Shown here piece by piece: positions 1 to 10,082 of a DNA stretch of 64,000 bases. This stretch comes from Prorocentrum cordatum. Taxonomy: Eukaryota > Sar > Dinophyceae > Prorocentrales > Prorocentraceae. The stretch is taken from contig CAUYUJ010020281.1 in assembly GCA_963575745.1 (NCBI GenBank), positions 1 through 64,000 of the forward strand. The letters run 5' to 3'. Within the stretch, counting starts at the first letter, position 1. Each line of letters begins with the position of its first letter. The notes beneath the pieces are model-generated. The model was not told the DNA's origin, made no database searches, and saw nothing but the letters and a program-made list of their open reading frames with translations. Made by a program: the position numbers and the translations under genes.

Positions 1-280
1 GTGAGTAGTGAGTACTGAACTGTGAGTAGTGAGTAGTGAGTAGTGAGTAGTGGATAGGTGTTAGTGGGTAGTGAGTGGTGATTTGTGATCAGTCAGTAGT
101 GGGTAGTGAGTTGTGTTTAGTGAGTAGTGAGTATTGAGTAGTGAGTAGTGAGTAGTGAGTAGTGGGTAGTGAGTAGGGAGTAGGGCGTAGTGAGTAGTGG
201 GTAGTGAGTAGTCAGTCGTGAGTAGTGAGCAGTTAGTCGTGAGAAGTGAGTAGTAAGGAGCGAGTAGTGAGCACTGAATA
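1..280. repeat. GTGAGTAGT-type short tandem array
   Basis: The stretch is built almost wholly from GTGAGTAGT-like units and one-base variants (GTGGGTAGT, GTCAGTAGT). No reading frame of interest crosses it. Its position next to telomere-like sequence would fit a subtelomeric satellite, but that is inference. Confidence 0.85.
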
Positions 281-283
281 GTT

Positions 284-347
284 GGGGCTAGGGTTAGGGT
301 TTGGGGTTAGTGTTAGGGGTTGGGTTAGGGTAAGGGTGAGGATTAGT
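284..347. repeat. degenerate telomere-like repeat
   Basis: Imperfect AGGGTT/TTAGGG-like units are seen, such as CTAGGGTTAGGGTTTGGGG, followed by decayed variants. Algal telomeres are commonly TTTAGGG. The run is short and impure, so it may be interstitial or simply G-rich satellite. Confidence 0.4.
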
Positions 348-375
348 GTTCGGGGTGGTAGGGTTCGGGTTTTGG

Positions 376-612
376 AGCTCGTGGGCGCCGTGGCGAAAGG
401 GGGGGGCGGGGGGAGGGGGGTTCGAACTTGGCGGCCAAAAGGGGGGGAGGAGGTGAGGGTTCGGACCCCCCCCCGTTTTGAAAGCGGGGGAGTGTGGGGG
501 GGCCCCCGACGACGGATCGGAAAAGGGGGAGAGGGGGGGTTTCCCGACGACGGATCGGGAAAGGGGGGGGGTCTCCGACGACGGATCGGGGAAGGGGGGG
601 GTCCCCCCTCTT
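376..612. repeat. G-rich stretch with CGACGACGGATCGG units
   Basis: G runs are broken by three copies of CGACGACGGATCGG at 507, 545 and 576 (spacing 38 and 31). Open frames here are by-products of the G-rich composition. Confidence 0.6.
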
Positions 613-639
613 AGGGAAAATCCAGCGGCCCACCCTCCG

Positions 640-985
640 TCATTGGTCTTGCCGTCGTCATGGTCATCAGCGTCACCATCATCGCTACTATCATCATCGT
701 GTTTACCGTTGTCGACGTCGCCATAATACCGCGCCCGCCCAAGCCACCGACTCGCTTTGAATTGCCCGCGAGTCAGCGCGGCTTGCGACACGCGCCGGGA
801 AGTGCCCAGAGGTCAGCGCCACTGCGGCCGCGTCGATCGCGCCAAACTCTCTGGCCGCTGTGCGCGCGCGCATGTGCGGGCTAGCGCGGCCGCAGAGATG
901 CACGAGCCAACGCCAAGCAGCCATCGCAATTGCCGCCGCGTGAGTTCTGCAAACCAATTTGCGGGTGGATGGGTGGGGTGATGGC
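640..985. repeat. dispersed repeat R1, copy 1
   Basis: A CATCATC-rich lead-in is followed by about 270 bp that matches 3398-3775 in the same orientation. Shared blocks include ACCGCGCCCGCC, GCTAGCGCGGCCGC and TTTGCGGGTGGA. The whole unit, including its microsatellite lead-in, was duplicated about 2.75 kb apart. I see no coding function. Confidence 0.75.
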
Positions 986-1183
986 GCGAACATTGTAGTT
1001 GACACCCGAAGTTTTACAACATTAATTGCGCCGCGTAAATTCTCCTTTATAAAAGAAAAGAAGGGTCCATGATCCTGCGGGTAAATACGCCCGCCATGGG
1101 GATATGCAATTTCAGTATTATTCTTGGGCTTACGCCACACCGCCGACCCCTTGGGGGGGCTCGCAGCGCGTCGCCTTCGCTCA

Positions 1184-1215
1184 GAATCTGACCGCTGGGG
1201 ACGGGATGGATAAGG
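1184..1215. repeat. 32-bp direct repeat, left copy
   Basis: This begins GAATCTGACCGCTGGGGACG and is identical to 1720-1751. It aligns with the start of the Cys-rich module, so it may mark the boundary of a larger tandem unit. Confidence 0.85.
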
Positions 1216-1749
1216 CCCGCGTTTACAGACGTGAGCCATTTATCGGACAGTCAGAAAGAACATTACAGGAGAACGGGCCAAACGCATCGCCCGGTCATGT
1301 GCCGCGCGTGCCACGAAAAATCGGAGGCCCAGATTTTCCGTTGTGGAGCATGCCCGACGGGGGCGGATGGGAAGGCGCCCGCGTTCACAGACTTGAGCCA
1401 TTTGTCCGATAACCAGAAAGTGCATTATAGGAAGACGGGCCAGGCGCATCGCCCAGTCGTGTGCCGCGCGTGTCACGATGCGCGCACGGGGGCGAAAAAG
1501 TTTGAATGCTCCGCGTGCCCACCGAACGGGGACGGGAAGAAACCAGCGTTTTCAGACGGGGGCCATTTGTCGAAAGACCAGAAGAAGAATTATTTCAAGC
1601 GAAACAACCAGTTGTGTGCGCGAAGTGTTTTAAAGCGGGACGAGCGCCGCGGAGAGACCCTCCGAAACGCCCGGCGGAACCAAGTGACGAGCATTGCGAC
1701 AAGGCACGGAAGTTGCGAGGAATCTGACCGCTGGGGACGGGATGGATAA
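1192..1749 (+). pseudogene. Cys-rich tandem-repeat protein, broken (Stc1-like?)
   Basis: The frame holds two full and one partial copy of a roughly 54-residue module. Each module has CxxCP, a KxPAF segment, HLSxxQK, then VCRACH, so four cysteines that could bind zinc. The spacing resembles the Stc1/LIM-like zinc domain known from fission yeast Stc1; that assignment is tentative. In the third module, HLSKDQKKNYF lies in one frame while its closing VVCAKC pair lies in another frame, so an indel near 1600 breaks the gene. No ATG opens the frame; an in-frame TGA at 1189-1191 precedes it. A 32-bp sequence at the start recurs exactly just after the last module (1184-1215 and 1720-1751). No promoter or neighbour suggests a role. 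Confidence 0.5.
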
Positions 1750-1751
1750 GG
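1720..1751. repeat. 32-bp direct repeat, right copy
   Basis: This is an exact copy of 1184-1215, directly after the last Cys-rich module. The modules between are more diverged than these two ends. Confidence 0.85.
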
Positions 1752-1930
1752 GGGACGTGGAGGAGGGAGGATGGGGGAGCAGCCAAAGGCGGAGAAGGTG
1801 AAAAGTGAGCCAGTGGAGGGACTACGAGACAGAAAGCTGAGAGGGGAGACGGGAGGAGGGGGCGGAAGAGGAGGATGAGAAGGAGCAGGAGAACACGACG
1901 AGGACGACAATGGCGGCGACAGACTCGACG
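1752..1930. other. no gene seen; purine-rich
   Basis: GGAGGA/GAAAGG-rich sequence separates the Cys-rich remnant from the CTTGGGG satellite. I see no feature in it. Confidence 0.5.
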
Positions 1931-2590
1931 GCGTAGGCTGGGCACATTTTTGGGGCCATCTTGGGGGCTTCGTTGACCGTTGTGGGAGCCTCTGGCGCCG
2001 TCGTCGTGAGAATCCTCTCGGGGGCCTGCGGGAGGCAGTTTGGAGGCTTCTGGGGAGCTGTTTTGGGGCAGCTTGGGGCTTTTTTTGGGCTTGTTGGGGG
2101 CCTCTTGGGGGCTTCTTGGAGCCTCTTGGAGGCCTCTTGGGGCCTCCTTGGCGCCTTTTGGGGCGGAAGGCTAGAATTTTAGGTTCGTGGTCCCCGTCTG
2201 GAGCCTTTCTTGGGCCCCTCTGTGGGCCCTCTTGGACTGTCTGAAGGCCCTCTTGAGCCGTTTTGAGGCGCTCTTGGGCCGTGTTGGGGCCCACTTGGGA
2301 GCCTCTCGGGTCGTCTTGATGCCGTCTTGGGGGCTTCTTTCGCCGTCTTGGAGCGTCGGAAGCCCGAAAAAACGCGAAGGCCAAAAACGTTGAAAAAACC
2401 AATGGAAATCGACGATTTTGGCCTCTTGGGGCCATCTTGGGAGGCGTCTTGGAAGCTTCTTGGGGCGTCTTGGAGGCATCTGGGGCCATCTGGAGGCCAT
2501 CTTGACCGTCTTCGAGTGTTTTTTCGGCGACTCGGGGCCCTCTTGGACCGTCTGCAGAGCTTCTTGGGAGCCTCTTCGCTCGTTTGCGGC
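1930..2590. repeat. CTTGGGGCC degenerate satellite R2, copy 1
   Basis: Diverged units of the type GCCTCTTGGGAGC fill the stretch. An A-rich insert at about 2360-2420 (AAAAACGTTGAAAAAACC) interrupts it. The same arrangement, satellite plus A-rich insert, occurs at 60700-61430, so the two are copies of one dispersed repeat. Open frames on both strands come from the repeat. Confidence 0.7.
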
Positions 2591-2649
2591 CCCCCCATAT
2601 GCAATTTCAGTATTATTTTGCCCCATCGTTCATTCTTAAGCATGGGTTC

Positions 2650-3350
2650 GTATGATCTCAGCCAGCCCCGTACCGACCCTCCCCATCATCCCTTGCAGAG
2701 ACACAGGGCGCGCGTACGTCTTCATCTTCAAAGTTTTTTTCGCCAGCGCTCCTTTGCAACAGGGTGGACGAAGTGCGCACGCGCGCGCCGAACACATAAC
2801 ATATAATATTGCAACATCGGTTTTCGAAAAAAAGTCTGCGCGCGCTTTGGCGAATCCGAAGGAAAGACTTTTTTGTTTCCGAAGTTTTCCATCACATGTG
2901 GCCAATCGTGCCCGCCGCGCGCGCGTATGTCGGAATCATTGGAACGCCCTTGAGCGCGTGCTGTCGCAACAGTCCCCTGCACAAGGTGCGACGAAGTGCG
3001 CGCGCGTGTCGTCGCGCGCGCATGGCCCAATCCTGTATAACACCCCTGGTTTCGTAGGGATTTCGAAATCGAGTGTCCCAACACATGTACAACCACACGG
3101 GTTTGAATACGTAGTTCTCAAACAAAGCATGCGCTCGCACTTTTGCGAATTCTGAAGACAACCGTCTGCTTTGAACACATCAAACGCTACCAAACGTGCC
3201 CCTCGCGCGCGCATGTCGAAATCATTCGAACGCCCTTGCGTGCGTGCTGGGGGGGGAGGGGGGGGGCACGATCTCTGTCAAATAACACCATGCGGGCCAC
3301 TCGCGCGCGTCGGCCGCGCGCGCATGTCGAAATCCGTCCAAAACCTTCAT
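2650..3350. repeat. degenerate tandem units with CGCGCG tracts
   Basis: Recurring phrases lie in the same order: GACGAAGTGCGC at about 2768 and 2992, and CATGTCGAAATCATTCGAACG-like phrases near 2925, 3210 and 3325. Alternating CGCGCG separates them. I read this as old tandem copies of a unit of 200-300 bp. No gene is recognised. Confidence 0.45.
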
Positions 3351-3397
3351 CGCAGACGCGAGGACACCATCATCGTCATCGGCGTGACCAGCATCGG

Positions 3398-3775
3398 TGC
3401 CGTCCTTGCCCTTGCCGTTGTTTTTTTTTCATCATCGTCACCAGCATTGCTAATATCATCATCATCATCACCATCATCGCCATCATCATTATCATCGTCG
3501 TTTCTGCCGTTGTTGACGTCACCGTAGTACCGCGCCCGCCGGACTCACCGACTCGCACTGATCTGCCCGCGCGTCAGCGCGGTCTCCGGGGCGTGCTGGG
3601 AATGTCCCAGCGGTCAGTGCCACCGCGGCCGCGTCGGTCGCGCCAGAGTAGCTGGCCGCCCTGCGCGCGAGCATGCGCGCGCTAGCGCGGCCGCGACGAT
3701 GCACCAGCCAGCGCCGAGCAGCCATCGCAATCGCCCGTGCGCGGGTTTTGCAAACAAATTTGCGGGTGGACGAGT
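3398..3775. repeat. dispersed repeat R1, copy 2
   Basis: Second copy of the unit at 640-985, in the same orientation and with the same CATCATC lead-in. The copies are clearly diverged but align along their length. Confidence 0.75.
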
Positions 3776-3827
3776 GGGATGCTTACGCGAGGTGGTCGCG
3801 CTCGACGACTCGAAGAAGTCAAAGTCA

Positions 3828-4060
3828 ATTGCACCACATGGATTGCACCTCGTATGTTACACCACGTAGATTGCGCAACATGGGTTGCACCACGTAGATG
3901 CACAGGAATTTCTCCCCGCGTTGATTGCGCACTGTGTGTTGTACCACTCTTGTTGTTCTACATCGATTACACGGCATATATTTTCAGCCAAGTAGACTGC
4001 ACCACGTATATTGCACCAAATTGATTGCACCACGTAGAGTGCACCACACACACATTGCGT
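3828..4060. repeat. GATTGCACCACGTA degenerate array
   Basis: About a dozen imperfect units of GATTGCACCACGTA follow one another. Related words (GCACAACG, CACATGCATTGCGCAACG) recur at 4290-4395 beyond the poly-T tract, which suggests the poly-T lies inside an older array. Confidence 0.65.
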
Positions 4061-4076
4061 ACCATGTACGTGTTTT

Positions 4077-4078
<2 letters not shown>

Positions 4079-4169
<91 letters not shown>

Positions 4170-4201
4170 CTTTTTCTTTTTTTTGGTTTCAAAAAAAAAA
4201 A
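4079..4201. repeat. poly-T tract followed by A11
   Basis: T runs unbroken from 4079 to 4169, then a few T runs with single C or GG interruptions, then eleven A. It may be the reverse-oriented poly(A) tail of a retroposed copy, but I see no matching gene beside it. Confidence 0.8.
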
Positions 4202-4446
4202 ACTAAATAAAGTCAGTAGCACATAACGTATGGTATATATTTATATATATGTGTATATATATACATACACACATATATATAACATATGGCACCCCATGTC
4301 TAGCATATACGTTGCACAACGCAGCCTGCACTTTACACAGCATCACATGCATTGCGCAACGTCGATTGCGTCGCATATTTTGTTCCATACAGTTGCGCAG
4401 TCCTTGTAACACAACACACGTATATACATACATGCGTATGTGTGTG

Positions 4447-4447
4447 T

Positions 4448-4496
<49 letters not shown>

Positions 4497-4526
4497 GAGA
4501 GAGACATAGAGAGAGAGGGGGAGAGG

Positions 4527-4560
<34 letters not shown>

Positions 4561-4572
4561 ACACTAGATAAC

Positions 4573-4614
<42 letters not shown>

Positions 4615-4990
4615 CGAGAGAACACGAGGGAAACGTACACATCGAGAGAGAGAGAGAGAGACACACACACGCATATATTTATATATACATACATAGAAAG
4701 AGAGGGGGGAGAGAGAGAGAGAGAGGGAGAAACATAATCGAGAGAGAGAGAGAGAGAGAACGAGAGGGAAAGAAAGAGACACACATAGACAGAAAGAGAG
4801 AGAGAGAGAGAAAGAGAGACAGAGAAACACACACATACACACACATACACACATACACACACATACACACATACACACATACACATACACACATACACAC
4901 ATGCACAGATGCATACATACACACATGCACACTGACACACTTATACACATACACACATACACACATATACACATACACACATACACATAT
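4447..4990. repeat. GA then CA dinucleotide arrays
   Basis: Near-continuous GAGAGA (4447-4830) passes into ACACAT/CACACA (4830-4990), followed by TATA-rich sequence to about 5055. Long open frames on both strands reflect the repeat. Confidence 0.9.
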
Positions 4991-5059
4991 ACATATGCAT
5001 GGGTATATTTATTAGATATACATATACATCTACATATTTATATATATACACACATTCGG

Positions 5060-5205
5060 ATCGGCGCTGTAGGAGGCGGAGGAGGCGAAGCAGGAGGAAG
5101 AGGAGGCGGAGGAGGAGGAGGACGAGGAGGAGGAGGAGGAGGAGGTGCAGGAGGAGGAGGTGGAGGCGGATGAGGAGGAGGAAGAGGAGGGGGGAGGAGG
5201 AGTAG
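5060..5205. repeat. GGAGGA triplet array
   Basis: The run is almost pure GGA/GGAGGC. The flank to about 5500 is GC-rich unique sequence with no gene that I can support. Confidence 0.85.
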
Positions 5206-5599
5206 CCGTGGCTGCCTCCCGCTACCCGGGCCGCCCGGAGCTGTCGAATGCCGCCGAGTGCCCCTCGCCTTGCCCCGGGCTCCCGGGGGCGAAGCCCCGC
5301 GGCCGCGCCCGCAGGTGGAGGAGGGCGAGGCCTGGCAGGACCCGGGGATCGAATGCTCATTTTTGGGACCATTCTTGGGCCCACTTATCTTATCAAGGGC
5401 AACGATGTGGGGGGATAGGCATAGGTGCGCATCGACCCCCGATCGCCCATTGATCGCCGATACAATGCCGTTACCAAAGTTTTGACCATTTCGTCGACGG
5501 ACCCCCCTCCCCCCATCTAATCCTACGACATGGCATCCGCCTGTCGCGGAGTAGGTTTCGCATCCCGCCCACACCGTTTCTCCTTAGTATTTGAGATTT

Positions 5600-5740
5600 A
5601 TTACGGTGTACAAACTTACTCCGCACGTTTTTTGATGTGGATTAACTTGCTCCGCGTTCTTGTTGAACTTACTCCGCGTTGTGCTTTAGCTGAAGGAAAC
5701 ATACTCCGCGTCCTCCGAAACTTACTCCACTTGTGTTTTA
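5600..5740. repeat. ACTTACTCCGCGTT tandem words
   Basis: Five to six spaced copies of AAACTTACTCCGC or close variants occur at about 25-40 bp intervals. The surrounding sequence (5500-6000) shows no gene. Confidence 0.55.
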
Positions 5741-6007
5741 CGAGGGTGAGCGGCTTCAGATCTGCATGGGCATATGTCCGTCGTTCAGTTTTGCCCGAGG
5801 GCGCGCTGGCCGCAGGTCCGGCCTTGGGATTTGCATGAATGGTTAAAAAACTTTAGCAACGGCAGAGTATGTTCCCGATAGCCCCAACCTGCCCAGGAAC
5901 CTGCGGATTCACTATCGGGGGCCTATCGCCTATCTAACGGTGATGCATCACCGAGTCCAGGTCGATGTTTCTCCCCCTATGCCAGTCCCCCCTATCGTTG
6001 CCTCTCA

Positions 6008-6135
6008 ACCTAACGGATCGGTTCGACTCTTTCTCGACTCCAGTTGGACTCTAGTTCGACTCTAGCTCGACTCAAGTTCGACTCAGGTTCGATTCATTTT
6101 TGATTTAAGCCGACAGAAGTTCGACGCAGCATCGA
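6008..6135. repeat. GTTCGACTC 11-bp tandem repeat
   Basis: Units such as AGTTCGACTCT and AGCTCGACTCA repeat about ten times with drift. Confidence 0.7.
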
Positions 6136-6139
6136 CGGA

Positions 6140-7430
6140 TGAGTGGAGCGAGGGGCTCCAGGAAGGTCCCCAGTACGAGCCTCTAATGGGGAGGCTCGCT
6201 CTTCGAGGAGGCGGCGGTGGCGAGGACAGAGACTTTCCGGCGTCTTCGAACCGCGATGGCGGATGCTTTTTTCGACACCTTCGGCCTCCCTGGGCCCTCG
6301 CCGGGCTCCAGGATCCTCAGAAAACGAGGCGGGACGAAAAACTCCGCCCGACAAGTTTGTATACTGTGCCCAAACGCCCTCGGGGGTGGGCGAGGTTCCT
6401 GATCGTGGGTTTGGTCTACAACGTCCTCTCCCTGGGTCGTGGTCTATACATACTGAACGTGGCCCCGTGGGGTGGAGAAATCTATTGGGGTGCCCTGAGA
6501 TCCGACGTTGCGCAAAAATTGCAACATCGTGGGAAACCATGACCGGAGCCCCGGACCCTATCTTTCTGCGTCATTTTCCTAGCCGGATCGATCTGTGGGG
6601 GTCTTAGGGCCCGAAATCGGGCGAAGACGCTGGGTGGGAAAAATTGCAACGCCAGGATCTCAGGGTGGGGGTGGTGGCGGTGGCATACAGCAAAGAGTCG
6701 AAGACAGAAACAGCCCAGACCTCTGGGGAGCCACGTGGCGAAGGCAGCCTCGACGTCGGAGGTCCGGGGCCCCAGAGTCTCCTCCGGAACGGAGACACCG
6801 ACCGCTGGTGGCGAAAAAAAACGCCCCTCCACAGACGCTGCGTCAACACGGTGCCGCCCCTGGACCTCCCATTTCGATATCGCGTTTGCGGCTGTTGTCG
6901 GGGCCAAGCATCGGCATGGAAAAAGGCGCCCAAAGCTCCACCGCCAAGTCCACCCCCATCATCAACAGTGAAATGGGGGAGCACGGGGGCTTGGAACACA
7001 GCAGCGTTGTCCATCATGCCTGGTGGGCGCTTTTTACGCCAGCGGCGGAATCAATCCCCGGGCCCCTCCGACGGTCCATCCTGGCAAGTTTTCCATGATC
7101 TTTTTCTTATTCATTGTTGTGCCGATCGGCGCGGGACCCCCTCCCCCCCCCTCCCCCCCCCCCCCTTGGAGTAGATCCTGGCTGTGTTTTGGCGCCTGTT
7201 TCGAGCAGCTGGAGTCTCCCCCTCGGGGCGCACTGCTGCAAACAGACGCACGAAGCAGAGGTCGGGACCCAGACCCCCTCCTCCCCCCCACCCCCTCCCG
7301 CCCAATGTCGAAACGCCGAACAAAGTAAAGTCAACAAACGCTCACCACGGGGCCCATCGCCAGTCCATCTGCTCTGTATCGCTGCTTCAGGGCTCGGTGT
7401 TCCCCCCCCTGAGCTGGCCTCCCCCCATAA
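6140..7430. other. unique GC-rich sequence, no supported gene
   Basis: Several overlapping open frames exist on both strands, but none shows a domain, consistent codon pattern or repeat. A C-rich run lies at 7139-7166. I assign no function. Confidence 0.4.
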
Positions 7431-7500
7431 TTGGAGGAGGAGGAGGAGGAGGAGGAGGAGGAGGAGGAGGAGGAGGAGGAGGAGCAGGAGGAGGAGGAGT
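7431..7500. repeat. GGAGGA triplet array
   Basis: About 20 GGA triplets occur in a row. GC-rich sequence without a supported gene follows to 7860. Confidence 0.85.
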
Positions 7501-7858
7501 GCCCCCCCAGGCCAGGAGAGACGCCAGCCTCGGCGGGGCGCAGAGGGGGGCCGGGGCAGGGCGAGGCCCCGGTCGATGCTCGAGGGGCCCGTCGCCCGAA
7601 GACGGGCCCCCCACGGGCCGGTGGACGGCCGGGCTCTCGCCGCTTCGGGCCTCCGGGGGGGGGGGGGCCTCGCTCTCGGGCCGCGGGGCAGCACGCCCGG
7701 GGCCGCGGGGGAGGCCGGCTCGTGCCGTGCTCGCGGGGCTCCCCCCCTCCTGGGGTGCGGCTTGCTCGCGTGCTCGCGGGGCCAGGCTTCAGTCGGGCAC
7801 GTCCCTCTACAGGAGGAGTATTCAAAAGTAGTACAAAATAGTCTGGGGACGATTTCTG

Positions 7859-7964
7859 GATTTTTCCCTACCTAGGCTCTGCCTAGAAGGGTTCTTACTC
7901 TCTTAGCTTAAAGGGGCCGGGCAGTGCAAAGCGCCCCGGGCGGTTCCCCCAGTCCCCTGGGAGC
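7859..7964. repeat. 106-bp repeat R3, left flank copy
   Basis: The unit runs from TTTTTCCCTACCTAGGCTCT to CCAGTCCCCTGGGAGC. It recurs at 8337-8442 with only a few differences, so two direct copies bracket the TTTAGCTTAGC array. Confidence 0.85.
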
Positions 7965-7987
7965 GGTTCCCCCCAGTCCCCTGGGAG

Positions 7988-8240
7988 CTTTAGCTTTAGC
8001 TTAGCTTTAGCTTAGCTTTAGCTTAGCTGTAGCTTAGCTTTAGCTTAGCGTTTCGCTTAGCTTTTCGCTTAGCGTTTAGCTTAGCTTTAGCTTAGCTTTA
8101 GCTTAGCTTTAGCTTAGCTTTAGCCTAGCTTTAGCTTAGCTGTAGCTTAGCTTTAGCTTAGCTTTAGCTTAGCTTTAGCTTAGCTTTAGCTTAGCTTTAG
8201 CGTAGCTGTAGCTTAGCTTTAGCTTAGCTTTAACTTAGCG
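7988..8240. repeat. TTTAGCTTAGC tandem array
   Basis: About 20 units of TTTAGCTTAGC occur, with a few variants (TGTAGC, TTTCGC). The array lies between two direct copies of R3. Confidence 0.9.
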
Positions 8241-8260
8241 TTACTGTTACTACTAGTGCT

Positions 8261-8301
8261 GCTTTCCTAGGGGTTCCAACTCCTAGGTAGGGTCGCACTG
8301 G
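8261..8301. repeat. short dispersed repeat R4, copy 1
   Basis: GCTTTCCTAGGGGTTCCAAC and the following 21 bases recur at 9878-9919, downstream of the CTA array, with three or four changes. Confidence 0.7.
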
Positions 8302-8336
8302 GATATTTTTTTGACCATTTTTGAATATTTCTTGAG

Positions 8337-8442
8337 TTTTTTTCCCTACCTAGGCTCTGCCTAGAAGGGTTCTTACTCGCTTGGCTTAAAGGGGCCGGGC
8401 AGTGCAAACCGCCCCGGGCGGTTCCCCCAGTCCCCTGGGAGC
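8337..8442. repeat. 106-bp repeat R3, right flank copy
   Basis: Second copy of 7859-7964. It runs straight into the coding-like fragment at about 8480. Confidence 0.85.
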
Positions 8443-8479
8443 CAAGCGAAAGCAATAGCAAAGGTAAAAGCAAACGCGC

Positions 8480-9115
8480 GGTTCCCCCAGTTCAACGCCA
8501 CGCCCCGTGTCAACGCCATCTTCGGCAGCGATGCCTCCGCCGAAGCAGCGTTGCAGGAGGTGCTCGAGAAAATCGGCAGAGACTTCCTGTTCGGCAAAGT
8601 GGCGAACATCGTAGCCTCGTCGGACGGCCGCTTCGAGGCGGCAGCTGCTCCGCACATCACCGAGAAGCTGGAGAAGTTCTTGCGGGTCGTCGAGGAGCAG
8701 CGTGCGAATCACCTGCGCCGCACGCCGGGCCTGGACTCCGTCGCGATCTTCACGAGTTTCCACATGCAAGAGATCCACAAGGAGTGTATGAACGACTTTG
8801 GGTCGTGGATGAACGCGGAAACGGTCCAGGAGTACGAGCGGTTGCGCAACGGGAGGTGCAAAAGGCGATGGGCAGAAAGCGCACCGGCTCCGACGAAACG
8901 CTTTCTCCGCGTACTTGTTCCAGATCATCGGCAAAATGCATGTGTTGCACTCCGCCATCCAACGCCCAATCTGCAGTGCCGCGCAGCCTGCAGACGCAAT
9001 ACGGCGGTTCATGGACGCGTGGAAGCAGGAGAAATCGTGGCCTGACCGCAAAAAGAGGAACGCGACGGAGAGGGAGGATAACGGCGACGACGAGGACGAG
9101 GGCAAGCCCCCGCCA
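8480..9115 (+). pseudogene. decayed coding fragment, family unknown
   Basis: One frame reads as ordinary protein from about 8480 to 8855, with helix-like stretches such as EVLEKIGRDFLFGKVANIV and LEKFLRVVEEQ, and no low-complexity bias. It then continues in two other frames (GREVQKAMGRKRTGSDETL near 8850-8910, then YLFQIIGKMHVLHSAI to about 9110), so at least two indels separate the parts. The end is lysine- and acid-rich and runs into the GTAGAT array. I do not recognise the family. No start codon can be assigned because the frame is open upstream into repeat R3. It could be an exon or a retroposed gene copy; the frame breaks favour a dead copy. Confidence 0.45.
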
Positions 9116-9137
9116 GGCCCGCGCAAGCGCGGGGCAA

Positions 9138-9412
9138 GGTGTAGATGTAGATGTAGATGTAGGTGTAGATGTAGGTGTAGGTGTCGATGTAGAGCTAGAT
9201 GTAGATGTAGATGTAGATGTAGATGTAGATGTAGGTGTAGCTGTAGCTGTAGGTGTATATGTAGATGTAGATGTGAGTCTCGCTGTTGATGTAGGTGTAG
9301 ACGTAGATGCAAGTGTAAATGTAGATGTAGTTGTAGGTGTAGATGTAGATGTAGGTCTAGATATATATGTAGGTGTCGATGTAGATATAGGTGTGTATAT
9401 TAATGTAGATGG
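9138..9412. repeat. GTAGAT/GTAGGT hexamer array
   Basis: Units of TGTAGA and TGTAGG alternate for about 270 bp. Valine/aspartate or arginine/cysteine open frames across it are artefacts. Confidence 0.9.
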
Positions 9413-9532
9413 AAAGAACTCCCCAGTGCCCCGCCCTCATCTCCGTGCCTGCTTGCTTTCGCTGCTGTCTCGGTGATTTGCTGCCTGCTTCTGCTGCTGC
9501 TTCATTAGCGGCGTGGCGTCGGCGGTTCTGGC

Positions 9533-9560
9533 GCTCCTCCTCCTCCTACTATTACTGCTG

Positions 9561-9591
<31 letters not shown>

Positions 9592-9594
9592 AAA

Positions 9595-9629
<35 letters not shown>

Positions 9630-9642
9630 TTACTACTACTAT

Positions 9643-9676
<34 letters not shown>

Positions 9677-9738
9677 GCTACTACTACTACTGCTACTACT
9701 ACTACAACTGCTACTACTACTACTGCTACTACTATTAT

Positions 9739-9806
<68 letters not shown>

Positions 9807-9826
9807 TTACTACCGCTACTGCTACA
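9533..9826. repeat. CTA/CTACTG triplet array
   Basis: Nearly pure CTA triplets occur with scattered CTG and TTA for about 290 bp. R4 copy 2 follows at 9878-9919. Confidence 0.95.
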
Positions 9827-9877
9827 ACTACGACGATGAGAAGGAGGAGGAAAACGTTTACCGCTCCTACTAATGTT

Positions 9878-9919
9878 GCTTTCCTACAGGCTCCAACTCC
9901 TAGGTGGGATCGCACTGGG
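9878..9919. repeat. short dispersed repeat R4, copy 2
   Basis: This matches 8261-8301 (CCAACTCCTAGGTGGGATCG). Both copies directly follow a simple-sequence array. Confidence 0.7.
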
Positions 9920-10082
9920 CTAATCATTTTTCGTCGAAAATCCCCTTGTAGGAGGACGCGCCCGATCTAAGGCCAGGCCGCGGGGAACTCGCGACGCCGG
10001 AGGTCGTGGGAGGAGGTCGTGGGAGGGAGCGAGTGGTTGGGTAGCCAATCGCGGGGGCCTTGCGTGCCCTCTTGATTCCGTC

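Noticed and set aside
4203-4986. Cys/Val- and Ser/Leu-rich minus-strand frames of 140-245 codons
   Set aside because: They are products of GA and CA dinucleotide arrays.
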